A stretch of 64,000 bases of DNA, taken from Bacteroidales bacterium (GTDB lineage Bacteria > Bacteroidota > Bacteroidia > Bacteroidales > UBA932). The position numbers were made by a program, and so were the translations under genes. Within the stretch, counting starts at the first letter, position 1, and each line of letters opens with the position of its first letter. The stretch lies in assembly GCA_023667095.1 (NCBI GenBank), contig JAMPAT010000011.1, positions 28,297-92,296 of the forward strand, written 5' to 3'. Under the pieces are notes generated by a model. It worked only from the letters and a program-made list of their open reading frames with translations. It did no database searches and was not told the origin of the DNA. Positions 11,001 to 18,787 of the stretch are shown here, one piece after another.

Positions 11001-11244
11001 AAAGGATCCGGAAAATGCAAGATATGTCCTCCGGCGTCAGCATCATATAAATGATGTCCCTGTGAGGGATTACGTGGAGCTTTGCATTGACGGGTTCCAT
11101 ACCGGTGTCGGAGGATATGACAGCTGGGGTGCCCGTACAGAACCGGACAAGACACTCTGGAGCAATGGGGACTATAGCTTTTCATTTACGTTTGTACCTG
11201 AAAATGTAAAGAAATGCAGAAGGGCGATAAAATACATGTATTGA
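8089..11244 (+). CDS. GH2 beta-galactosidase (LacZ-type)
   Basis: 1051 residues, with a cleavable signal peptide (FAGISALASMSAQ). The domain order is LacZ-like: sugar-binding jelly roll (NGRWDFSYY, NVPGNWE-type segment), immunoglobulin-like domain, TIM barrel, then a beta-galactosidase small-chain-like C-terminus. The acid/base Glu461 lies in LSLGNEGGN and the nucleophile Glu527 in CPSEYAHAMGNS. It should remove terminal beta-galactose in the periplasm, fitting galactosylated antennae of complex N-glycans given the neighbours. The stop codon TGA (11242-11244) overlaps by one base the ATG of the next gene, so the two are translationally coupled. Confidence 0.93.
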   Translation: MMKYSNRYVTRPAAALFAGISALASMSAQTPLWRDVNVTSVNADTRRTETIFYPDMDAAVEKVFHESPFYLSLNGRWDFSYYDSQENLPESPDAMEWSGIDVPGNWEVQGFGIPIYVNTFYEFCPRNPQPPQLPDNTPVGIYRRQFRVPSEWTGRKVYLNIAGAKSGVYTYVNGSFAAYTEDSKDLARIDVTPYLKDGDNELVLKIYRYSTGSYLECMDFWRISGIERDIYLSSEKSGTGFDFDVVSTLDEDCIDGLFSLTVRTEKAAEITWSLIDRDGSAVLSGSGTVDGASTFSGTVPQARKWTAETPELYRLMIGVDGEYTRFDVGFRRFEIKGNLFLVNGCPVKFKGVNLHEHNPATGHYVDRKLMLKDLELMRKHNVNAIRTCHYPQPRMFYELCDSLGFYVYSEANVESHGMGYALDRTLGNNPAWKEKHLDRIMNMYMRTHNYPCVTILSLGNEGGNGCNFHDAYNMLKALEKDGMNRPVCYERAEFEWNTDMLVPQYPSAEWFRKMGENGSDRPVCPSEYAHAMGNSTGSLDLQWKYIYRYPNLQGGFIWDWVDQGLDAVDEEGRAYWTYGGDYGENTPSDNNFLCNGLVGPDRIAHPGAEEVRHVYQDVTVTSEAPASGRFYIFNRFYFTDLRGYKVVYTVEANGRKVRKGTLRFSTEAQHGEEFSIRLPRMRKDREYYIRFDVISTSDRPLLPKGSVIASDQMLLKEAGKKVYMAKGRKPSVADDESTVRVTGRNFEFVLDKVTGTVSSYKVKGKDMFCSDFGLRPNFWRAPVDNDYGNGFPSRTQAWQQAGKEYSVSVKVTEINDLVVLSAEYALPFGTSMNVAYKIFPDGVVKVIAVFSGNAESERVEIPRIGFRMRLPAAADRFLYFGRGPQENYSDRSSGAFMGLYRSSAEAEYVPYVRPQECGHHTDTRWINIGGMTIASDGNFEFNALRQSIEDLDSEEAVWRDYQWQNLSPDDPKDPENARYVLRRQHHINDVPVRDYVELCIDGFHTGVGGYDSWGARTEPDKTLWSNGDYSFSFTFVPENVKKCRRAIKYMY

Positions 11245-11999
11245 TGAAGGCATTTCCGGTTGCAGCCGTTGCACTGCTTGCCTTGCTGTCTTCCTGTCAC
11301 AATGGAGGGAATGCAGGTGCTGTCAAGGATATAGTCACAAGTGAGAATACTGAAGCAGACCTTGGCACGATAAGGGAAAAGGATGGACCTGTGCATGCCA
11401 ACCTGCTGGTTGCCAACACTTCCTCTGATACATTGATGCCGCTTGCCGTGTACACGCGCTGCCAGTGCATGTCCGCTTCTGTTGAACGTGAGGCGGTTGC
11501 TCCGGGAGAGACTCTTAAGGTTGAGGTTACATACAATCCAGCATACCGTAAGGGGATCTTCATGGAGGAGGTCTCTGTCAAGATGCTTGGACGCAGCTCC
11601 ATGAGCCTTATCGTAAAAGGTGAGGTCGAGCCGATGGAGCATCCTGTCGAGGAGGACCATCCGTATGATTTCGGGGCAGGGCTGCATCTTAGCCATGAGG
11701 TGCTGCACTATGGCAAGATGCAGCCAGGAGATAGCCGTACCATATATATAAGGTATGCAAATGGCGGCAGAAAGGATATGGATGTGGAATTCCGCCCTGA
11801 AGCCGGCCATGACGGTGAGATCCGTGTGCGTGAAAGGTCTGTGCTTCCTGCCGGTGGACGGGACACATTGCATTTCCGCTTCACCATGCCCGGAGGGCTG
11901 CAGCCTGGAGACACACTGAAAATCCCTGTAAAGCCCTATGTCAACGGGAAACCGTCTGGAAAGGTGCTTATAGTGAAGGCCATTTCTTCTGATTGCTGA
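11244..11999 (+). CDS. DUF1573-domain lipoprotein
   Basis: 251 residues from the ATG at 11244. I prefer this start because it begins a clean lipoprotein signal (MKAFPVAAVALLALLSSC) and overlaps the lacZ-type stop by one base; an upstream ATG at 11214 in the same frame would bury the signal. Two immunoglobulin-like DUF1573 segments follow (DLGTIREKDGPVHANLLV near 40-60; RYANGGRKDMDVEF later), the first with a conserved Cys pair (TRCQCMS). DUF1573 proteins are abundant and uncharacterised in Bacteroidota. Its place inside a glycosidase operon suggests an envelope accessory role, but no enzymatic function is visible. Confidence 0.8.
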   Translation: MKAFPVAAVALLALLSSCHNGGNAGAVKDIVTSENTEADLGTIREKDGPVHANLLVANTSSDTLMPLAVYTRCQCMSASVEREAVAPGETLKVEVTYNPAYRKGIFMEEVSVKMLGRSSMSLIVKGEVEPMEHPVEEDHPYDFGAGLHLSHEVLHYGKMQPGDSRTIYIRYANGGRKDMDVEFRPEAGHDGEIRVRERSVLPAGGRDTLHFRFTMPGGLQPGDTLKIPVKPYVNGKPSGKVLIVKAISSDC

Positions 12000-12124
12000 T
12001 GCATTGTAACATAGGAGATGACGTGAACAGAGCCTGTGCGGTGGGAGAAAGTTTCGCGAACCGCATAAATGCACGGTTATCAATAAGATTTGTCACTTGT
12101 GAAACTTAAGTAAAAACATTGAAT

Positions 12125-13909
12125 ATGAAAAATATAATGAAATTTGTGTATGCCCATGCTCTGCCATGCCTGGCTGTTTCCATGTTTCTGGCATCATGCT
12201 GCAATGATGCTCCGGCTCCATATGGCGCAGTGCCGTCTGAAGCCCAGGTCGCATGGCAGCAGATGGAGACAAACATGTTCGTGCATTTCGGCCCCAATAC
12301 ATTCACCAGTGCCGAATGGGGTGACGGGACAGAAAGTGCAGATGTATTTGCCCCTTCTGACCTTGACTGCCGCCAGTGGGCAGCGACTGCGAAAGCGGCT
12401 GGAATGAAAGGAATAATCCTCACGGCAAAGCATCATGACGGGTTCTGCCTATGGCCTAACCCGGTAAGCAGCCACACAGTTGCACAGAGCAGCTGGATGG
12501 ACGGCAAGGGTGATGTGCTGAAAGAACTTTCGGAGGCCTGCCATGAATATGGGCTTAAATTCGGGATATATATTTCCCCATGGGACAGGAATGACCCTCA
12601 TTATGGTACTCCTGAATATAATGAAGTATTCCGCCAGACATTGGAAAATGCCCTTGGAAACTATGGGACAGTATTCGAGCAATGGTTTGACGGTGCCTGT
12701 GGAGAAGGTCCTGACGGAAAGAGGCAGGTCTATGACTGGCCGCTGTTCTATTCAACTGTCTATGTGATGCAGCCTGATGCTGTAATATTCAGCAATGTCG
12801 GTCCAGGATGCCGCTGGGTCGGGAATGAAGAGGGAAGTGCAGGGCGCACATGCTGGGGGACAATGAATATAGGTGAACTGACCCCGAGCAGTCCTATTGA
12901 CTGTGAAATCCTGAATACAGGTGAGCCTGGAGGCGAGAAATGGGTCGCAGCCGAGACTGATGTCTCCATACGTCCGGGATGGTTCTGGCGTGAATCTGAG
13001 AATGGCCGTGTGAAGTCGCTTCAAGACCTTATGAAGATATATTATGAAAGTGTCGGACGGAACTCACTCCTTTTGCTTAATGTGCCTGCGGACAAGAGGG
13101 GACATATCCATGAAATTGATTCAACAAGGCTTATGGAATTCCGTTCAGTGCTTGATGATATATTTTCTGAAGACCTTTCGGAGGGCGCTTCCATAATGGC
13201 AGACAATGTCCGCTGCCGGAAATATTCTCCGGATAAGATGCTTGACGGAAAATATGATACATATTGGGCAACAGACGATGGATGCACGACAGCGTCATTT
13301 ACAGTGACTTTGCCTGAAGCAAGAATGTTCAACCGTGTTGTGCTCCAGGAGTATATTCCGCTTGGGCAGAGAGTCTCTGAATTCAGCATAGAAGTCCTTG
13401 GGGAAGACGGGGAATGGGTAAAGGTTGCAGATGAGACCACAATCGGGTACAAGCGTATCGTACTTATTCCTGATGTCATTTCAGAAGCGGTGAGGGTCAA
13501 TATATCCGGAGCAGGTGCATCTCCTGTGCTCAACGGATTCGGGCTTTATATGGATCATGCCTATAAACCGGAATATGAAGCTGAAAATGCAGAGGGGAAT
13601 ATATTTGACTCGTCTGAGCCGCTTTTGCTTGACCTTGGAGATGTAAAGGAAGTTGAAGGATTCTCGTATGTACCTATATATAAGGGCCATGGAGGCTGCA
13701 TCATAACATATGATTTCCTTGTCAGCGTGGACGGAAGTACGTGGACAAAGGTGTTTTCCGACAGGATGTTCGACAATGTCGTAAACAATCCGGTACGTCA
13801 GGACGTTGCTTTCAGGGAGAAGGTCAAGGCCCGCTACCTGAAGCTTGTGCCGCTAAGGACAAGCAGTGACGGTACGTATGGTTCAGCAGGTTTCGAAGCT
13901 GTGATGTAG
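12125..13909 (+). CDS. GH29 alpha-L-fucosidase with F5/8 type C module
   Basis: 594 residues from the ATG at 12125; an in-frame TTG six bases upstream adds nothing. Lipoprotein signal with Cys25/Cys26 (MFLASCC). The GH29 barrel carries AKHHDGFCLW and the nucleophile Asp189 in EQWFDGA. The C-terminal part (about residues 355-480) resembles an F5/8C (CBM32-like) sugar-binding module, with DGKYDTYWAT typical of discoidin folds, followed by a further beta-rich segment. GH29 removes alpha-linked fucose with retention; the module layout is like GH29-B enzymes that cut alpha-1,3/1,4-fucose, as on Lewis-type antennae (inference). It closes the CAZyme run and is followed by a terminator. Confidence 0.92.
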   Translation: MKNIMKFVYAHALPCLAVSMFLASCCNDAPAPYGAVPSEAQVAWQQMETNMFVHFGPNTFTSAEWGDGTESADVFAPSDLDCRQWAATAKAAGMKGIILTAKHHDGFCLWPNPVSSHTVAQSSWMDGKGDVLKELSEACHEYGLKFGIYISPWDRNDPHYGTPEYNEVFRQTLENALGNYGTVFEQWFDGACGEGPDGKRQVYDWPLFYSTVYVMQPDAVIFSNVGPGCRWVGNEEGSAGRTCWGTMNIGELTPSSPIDCEILNTGEPGGEKWVAAETDVSIRPGWFWRESENGRVKSLQDLMKIYYESVGRNSLLLLNVPADKRGHIHEIDSTRLMEFRSVLDDIFSEDLSEGASIMADNVRCRKYSPDKMLDGKYDTYWATDDGCTTASFTVTLPEARMFNRVVLQEYIPLGQRVSEFSIEVLGEDGEWVKVADETTIGYKRIVLIPDVISEAVRVNISGAGASPVLNGFGLYMDHAYKPEYEAENAEGNIFDSSEPLLLDLGDVKEVEGFSYVPIYKGHGGCIITYDFLVSVDGSTWTKVFSDRMFDNVVNNPVRQDVAFREKVKARYLKLVPLRTSSDGTYGSAGFEAVM

Positions 13910-13948
13910 CATCTTTCTTACCGTAAGGATATAAGTGAAATATCTTCA

Positions 13949-13983
13949 GGCGGATAAGAAAAGAACTTGTCCGCCAATTTTTT
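13949..13983 (+). terminator. intrinsic terminator after GH29
   Basis: Arms GGCGGATAAG (13949-13958) and CTTGTCCGCC (13966-13975) pair over 10 bp with one G-U wobble across a 7-nt loop, followed by AATTTTTT. It separates the CAZyme run from the susC promoter. Confidence 0.85.
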
Positions 13984-13993
13984 ATCAAAAAAT

Positions 13994-14053
13994 GTTAAAT
14001 CATTTTTGCATTTGTGAAATTTCTGTTACATTTGCATGCTAAAATGATTTAAC
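13994..14053. repeat. 13-bp perfect inverted repeat bracketing the susC promoter
   Basis: GTTAAATCATTTT at 13994-14006 is exactly repeated in inverse orientation at 14041-14053, with a 34-bp spacer. The spacer holds the -7 element of the susC promoter. Each arm is itself near-palindromic around AAATnATTT. This could be a pair of operator sites for a regulator, possibly the LacI-type protein encoded at 23013, or a very short invertible element. The spacer is shorter than I would expect for recombinase-driven inversion. Confidence 0.6.
14005..14034 (+). promoter_or_regulatory. promoter of the susC1 operon
   Basis: TTTG at 14005-14008, an 18-nt spacer, and TACATTTG at 14027-14034 match the Bacteroidota housekeeping promoter. 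The predicted start lies near 14041, giving an AT-rich leader of about 55 nt before the ATG at 14095. The core promoter sits between the arms of a 13-bp inverted repeat. Confidence 0.75.
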
Positions 14054-14094
14054 GATTTTTAAATACATAATTATTAACCAATAAAATTCCTATT

Positions 14095-17000
14095 ATGAGT
14101 ACACAAAACTCTATAGACCGTGCAAGCGGTTTTAAGAAAAGTCTCTCCAGGGCCGTTTCGGTACTGGCGGGATTGCTGCTCTTTGCTGGAATCGGCTATG
14201 CCCAGGAAAATATTTCCGGTACAGTAACCGATGAGAGCGGTGAGCCGTTGATTGGTGCAAGTGTCTTCGTTGAGGGGAATTCATCTGTCGGGGCAATTAC
14301 AGACCTTGACGGCAAGTACACCCTTGCTGTTCCTGCTGATGCCAAGGCCCTTGTATTTTCTTTCATCGGAATGGGCGACCACACTGAGTATATCAATGGA
14401 CGCACAGTGATCAATGCACAGCTTTCAGCTGTCTACACGGCACTTGAGGCTACTGTCGTGACAGCCATGGGTATCACAAAGTCAGAAAAGTCCCTTTCCT
14501 ACAATGTGCAGGAAATGAAGCTTGAAAACGTTGCCCCGGCCGGTTCTTTCGTCAATTCATTGAACGGCAAGGTTGCAGGTGTGGCAATCAGCACATCCTC
14601 AACTGGCGTGGGGGGGGGTAGCCGAGTAGTAATGCGAGGGACAAAGTCCCTTTCCAACAACAACAATGCGCTCTATGTGATTGACGGTATCCCTATGGCC
14701 TCCCTTGCCGGTGAGCAGCCAGAGGGTGTATTTGCCGGAGCAGGCCAGACAGGTGACGGGCTTGCTGCGATCAACCCGGACGACATCGAGAGCATCTCTG
14801 TCCTCAGCGGTCCTTCAGCAGCCGCACTGTATGGCTCGGCAGCCGCCAACGGAGTCGTCATCATCACGACCAAGAAAGGCTCAAAGGACAGGCTGACTGT
14901 CAATTATTCCAACACTACGGAATTCTCCAGGGCATACATCATGCCTTCTTTCCAGAACACTTACGGCCAGACTGAGTTCGGGTCGTACCAGAGCTGGGGA
15001 GAAAAGCTTTCAACACCTTCTTCCTACAATCCAATGGATTTCTTCCAGACTGGAATCAATGAGACAAACTCAATCAGTCTCTCATCCGGAAATGACAAGA
15101 ACCAGATCTATGTCTCCCTCGGTGCGACAAATGCAAACGGAATCATCCGCAACAATGATGTGGACAAATACAATTTCAATGTCCGCAACACTACAAATTT
15201 CCTCAAGGACAAGCTGACTCTTGATGTAAGTGCATCATACTCAAATATCAGGGAACAGAACATGGTCGCACAGGGACAGTATATGAACCCAGTATTGCCG
15301 ATATACCTTTTCCCTGCAGGAGCTGATTTCGAGGCTGTAAAGATCTATGAACGTTACAATGCGGAGCGTGGTGTGAAGACCCAGTACTGGCCTTACGGCA
15401 ATGATTTCGCTATGCAGAACCCTTACTGGATTACAGAGAACCAGAAATACGTCAACAGCAAGAACCGTATCATGACAACTGCACAGCTGTCATATAAGCC
15501 TCTCAAATGGTTGACAATCTCTGCCCGCGGAAAATTCGACCTCAATATGGAGGAGCATGAAAGGAAATTCGATGCCGGTACTCTCCAGCTGTTCGCTTCC
15601 AAATTCGGATATTATAGCAAGTCGCAGAACAAGACCGCACAGAAATTCGGTGAGGTTATAGCATCTGTGGACAAATATTTCGGTTCAGACAACCAGGTCA
15701 GCCTCACTGCTACTGTGGGTGCCAACATCGAGGACCTCAGCTATTCTTCTGACTATGTGGGAGGAAACCTTGCGGCAGTCAGCAATCTATTTACATTTGG
15801 CAATATAGATGCAAGGCAGTCTACGACTGAATTGAAGCAGGAAGGATACCGCAAGCAGAAGCAGGCGATTTTCGCCAATGTACAGGTTGGCTACAGAAGC
15901 ATGGTATATCTCGATGTGACTGCCCGCAATGACTGGTCTTCAACCTTTGCATATTCTGACTATAAGTCGGTATTCTATCCAACAGTCGGTCTCTCTGGCA
16001 TATTCACTGAAATGATTCCTGGACTCAAGAGCGATGTCTTCCCTTACTGGAAAATCAGGGCATCATATTCTGAAGTCGGCAATGACCCGGAGCAGTTCCT
16101 TACATTCCCGACATATTCTGTGCTTGGCGGTGTCCTGACAACCAAGACCAGGATGGACAATACAGACCTCCAGCCGGAGAGGACCAAGTCATGGGAAGTC
16201 GGTACCAACATCCATTTCTTCAGGAGTAAGCTTCAGATTGATGCGACATGGTACAAGTCAAGTACTTTCAATCAGTTCTTCGAGCCTGCCATGTCTGCTA
16301 CATCCAACTGGACTTCTGTAATCCTGAACGGAGGACAGGTCGACAATACTGGTATCGAGCTTGCAGCACGCTATGGCGATGATTTCGGTGTCAAGGATTT
16401 CCGCTGGGATACCTATATGACATATTCCCACAACAAGAACAAGATTGTCTCAATGCTTGACAATTGGTATGTGGAGGAGACAGGAGAGACTATCAGCCTG
16501 AAGAGGATGGATGTCGGAGGATTCGGCGGCGTCAAGAATATCCTTTATGAGGGAGGCTCAATGACTGATGTCTATGTTACGACGCTTGCTACAGATGAAA
16601 GGGGATATCTCCAGCAGACCTCTACCGGAAATGTCATAGCTGACTATAGCGATGAAGGCCTTATCTATGCCGGTGACACTGCTCCTAAGCATCTTCTCAG
16701 CTGGGGCAACAATTTTTCCTACAAGGGATTCAACCTCGGATTCCTCTTTACGGCACGTATCGGTGGAGTTGCAATCTCAAAGACGCAGGCTGTGATGGAC
16801 TACTATGGTATTTCACAGGCTACTGCTGATGCACGCGACCGTGGGTATGTGATGATAAACGGCATGAAGTCACCGAATGTCAAGGAGTATTACCAGGTAC
16901 TCGGAGCAAATGACGGAGTCATGAGCCAGTATGTCTATGATGCAACAAACATCCGTCTTGGCGAGCTCAGCTTCGGATATGACTTCCCGGTACAGAAATG

Positions 17001-17181
17001 GTGCAACTGGCTTAAGGGCCTTAACATATCATTCGTGGGACATAACCTGCTGATGATTTACAAGAAGGCACCATTTGATCCGGAAATGACCTCAAGTACA
17101 GGTACATACAACCAGGGAATCGACTATTTCATGCAGCCGAGTCTGCGCAGCCTCGGATTCTCTGTCAAGATTAAACTTTAA
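14095..17181 (+). CDS. SusC-like TonB-dependent transporter of PUL 1, with internal G9 tract (ON)
   Basis: 1028 residues. Signal peptide (LLLFAGIGYAQ), CarboxypepD-regulatory-like domain (ISGTVTDESGEPLIGASV), no STN domain, then plug and 22-strand barrel ending in the typical LGFSVKIKL. It should import oligosaccharides through the outer membrane with the SusD encoded next. The absence of STN fits control by a separate regulator rather than sigma/anti-sigma. Codons 172-175 are GTG GGG GGG GGT, a run of nine Gs in the plug. Just after it the codons are unusual (CGA GTA GTA ATG CGA) and place stops in both other frames. In this sequence the gene is in frame. Confidence 0.95.
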   Translation: MSTQNSIDRASGFKKSLSRAVSVLAGLLLFAGIGYAQENISGTVTDESGEPLIGASVFVEGNSSVGAITDLDGKYTLAVPADAKALVFSFIGMGDHTEYINGRTVINAQLSAVYTALEATVVTAMGITKSEKSLSYNVQEMKLENVAPAGSFVNSLNGKVAGVAISTSSTGVGGGSRVVMRGTKSLSNNNNALYVIDGIPMASLAGEQPEGVFAGAGQTGDGLAAINPDDIESISVLSGPSAAALYGSAAANGVVIITTKKGSKDRLTVNYSNTTEFSRAYIMPSFQNTYGQTEFGSYQSWGEKLSTPSSYNPMDFFQTGINETNSISLSSGNDKNQIYVSLGATNANGIIRNNDVDKYNFNVRNTTNFLKDKLTLDVSASYSNIREQNMVAQGQYMNPVLPIYLFPAGADFEAVKIYERYNAERGVKTQYWPYGNDFAMQNPYWITENQKYVNSKNRIMTTAQLSYKPLKWLTISARGKFDLNMEEHERKFDAGTLQLFASKFGYYSKSQNKTAQKFGEVIASVDKYFGSDNQVSLTATVGANIEDLSYSSDYVGGNLAAVSNLFTFGNIDARQSTTELKQEGYRKQKQAIFANVQVGYRSMVYLDVTARNDWSSTFAYSDYKSVFYPTVGLSGIFTEMIPGLKSDVFPYWKIRASYSEVGNDPEQFLTFPTYSVLGGVLTTKTRMDNTDLQPERTKSWEVGTNIHFFRSKLQIDATWYKSSTFNQFFEPAMSATSNWTSVILNGGQVDNTGIELAARYGDDFGVKDFRWDTYMTYSHNKNKIVSMLDNWYVEETGETISLKRMDVGGFGGVKNILYEGGSMTDVYVTTLATDERGYLQQTSTGNVIADYSDEGLIYAGDTAPKHLLSWGNNFSYKGFNLGFLFTARIGGVAISKTQAVMDYYGISQATADARDRGYVMINGMKSPNVKEYYQVLGANDGVMSQYVYDATNIRLGELSFGYDFPVQKWCNWLKGLNISFVGHNLLMIYKKAPFDPEMTSSTGTYNQGIDYFMQPSLRSLGFSVKIKL
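14610..14618 (+). repeat. poly-G tract (G9) inside susC1
   Basis: Nine consecutive Gs within codons 172-175. With nine Gs the frame is kept. With ten, the next codon is TAG; with eight, the reading is GTA GCC GAG TAG TAA. Either change ends the protein within four codons of the tract. This is the expected form of a slipped-strand contingency switch; the activity is an inference. Confidence 0.8.
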
Positions 17182-17195
17182 AGTCAGCAAGAATT

Positions 17196-18770
17196 ATGAA
17201 AGTCAATAATATTATAAAATTGATGGCAGCCGCTTCAGGCGTAGCTCTTCTTGCCGGATGTGTCAAGAATTTTGAGGAGTACAATGTAAATAAGCATGAG
17301 GCAACTCCGGAGCAGGCAGCAGCCGTGCTCTCAGGATCATTGTTTCAGCAGATACAGAGAACGGTAATCCTCTACCGTGACGGAACCGGTACCCTTGACT
17401 CAGACTATCAGGTGTCATATAACCTTTGTGCTGACACATGGGCAGGATATACAGCCCCGACACTTGGAGATGGCCGCAACAACGGCAGCTTCTATATAAA
17501 CGACAACTGGGCAAGGTCGCTTTGGGTAAACAAATATTCCAAGTCAATGAATGCGTATTCAAGGCTGGAATCCATCATGGCTGATGCACCGGATTCAAAG
17601 ATTACTGCTATCGCAGATATTATGAAGGTCGCTGCCATGCACCAGGTAACGGATTACTATGGCCCGGCTCCATACAGCAAGGTCGGAACTTCACTTACTC
17701 CTGACTATGATTCGCAGGAATCCATATATCGCCAGATGCTTTCAGAACTTGACGAAGCTATAGATGAACTTGAAGTTTATTCTGTGGCCAATCCAGGTGC
17801 CAAGATTCTCGAGGACTATGACCTTGTCTATGGAGGTGACCCTTCCATGTGGATAAGATTTGCAAATACGCTGCGTCTCCGTCTTGCAATGCGTGTCGTC
17901 TATGCAGACCCGGAACTTGCACAGGAGGAGGCAGAGAAGTCCTTGTCTGATTCATTCGGACTGATTGACAGCAATTCATCAAACGCGATTGTTTCAGGTG
18001 TCAGCCATCACCCTATCTATGAAATCAATGTCAACTTCAATGACGCAGACGCTCAGATAGGAGCCTCGATGGACTGCTATCTCAACGGATATAATGACCC
18101 TCGCAAGTTCCTGATTGCAAAGCCTGCAAAAGATGGTGAACTCCATGGAGTGAGAAACGGTATCCACAACACCAACTGGACTCCTTACAAGAATACGGCA
18201 GCAAATGTCTCAGCACCTAATGCGGATAATTACTCCATTGTATGGATGAATGCGGCAGAAAGCTATTTCCTCCGTGCAGAGGCCGCTCTCCGCGGCTGGA
18301 ATGCAGGCGGTTCTGCAAAGGACTTCTATGAAGCCGGAGTACGTACTTCATTCGAGGAATGGGGCGCTTCCGGTGTGGATGCATATCTCCAGGACAATAC
18401 GTCTGTCCCTGCAGCATTCGTTGATGTTGTAGGCAATGCAAATGCATCTGCCCCTTCCTCCATAACAATTGCCTACAACGATGCGGATGATTTCGAGACA
18501 AACCTTGAAAGGATAATGACCCAGAAATGGATTGCGCTCTTCCCTAACGGATGCGAAGCCTGGGCAGAGTATCGCCGTACACGTTATCCTAAGCTTGTCA
18601 CTCCTGCAAACAACGACAGCAACGGTGAAGTGAACACAGACCTGCAGATCCGCCGCGTGCCTTATCCTATCAGCGAGCAGTCAGAGAATGCAAAAGGCCT
18701 TTCTACTGGACTTTCTGCACTTGGTGGACTTGACAATGCCGGGACAAAGCTCTGGTGGGACAAGAAATAA
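17196..18770 (+). CDS. SusD-like glycan-binding lipoprotein of PUL 1
   Basis: 524 residues starting 14 nt after susC. Lipobox Cys22 (LLAGC) followed by VKNFEEYN, acidic enough to suggest surface export. The fold is SusD/RagB-like, helical with TPR-type repeats; AAESYFLRAEAAL and the C-terminal EAWAEYRRTRYP region are family hallmarks. It caps the SusC barrel and binds the incoming glycan. It resembles the SusD-like_2 branch (opening VKNFEEYNVNKHEAT), as in N-glycan loci of Bacteroides (known for the family; not tested here). Confidence 0.93.
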   Translation: MKVNNIIKLMAAASGVALLAGCVKNFEEYNVNKHEATPEQAAAVLSGSLFQQIQRTVILYRDGTGTLDSDYQVSYNLCADTWAGYTAPTLGDGRNNGSFYINDNWARSLWVNKYSKSMNAYSRLESIMADAPDSKITAIADIMKVAAMHQVTDYYGPAPYSKVGTSLTPDYDSQESIYRQMLSELDEAIDELEVYSVANPGAKILEDYDLVYGGDPSMWIRFANTLRLRLAMRVVYADPELAQEEAEKSLSDSFGLIDSNSSNAIVSGVSHHPIYEINVNFNDADAQIGASMDCYLNGYNDPRKFLIAKPAKDGELHGVRNGIHNTNWTPYKNTAANVSAPNADNYSIVWMNAAESYFLRAEAALRGWNAGGSAKDFYEAGVRTSFEEWGASGVDAYLQDNTSVPAAFVDVVGNANASAPSSITIAYNDADDFETNLERIMTQKWIALFPNGCEAWAEYRRTRYPKLVTPANNDSNGEVNTDLQIRRVPYPISEQSENAKGLSTGLSALGGLDNAGTKLWWDKK

Positions 18771-18787
18771 ACTAAAAACAAAGAGTA

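Noticed and set aside
11172..12083. 303-codon open frame on the minus strand
   Set aside because: It lies wholly opposite the DUF1573 gene, has no recognisable domain, and its composition (many His, Arg, Cys) is typical of an antisense shadow.
13994..14053. Firm call of an invertible promoter
   Set aside because: The 34-bp spacer is shorter than expected for recombinase-driven inversion, and no recombinase gene is nearby; kept only as a possibility.
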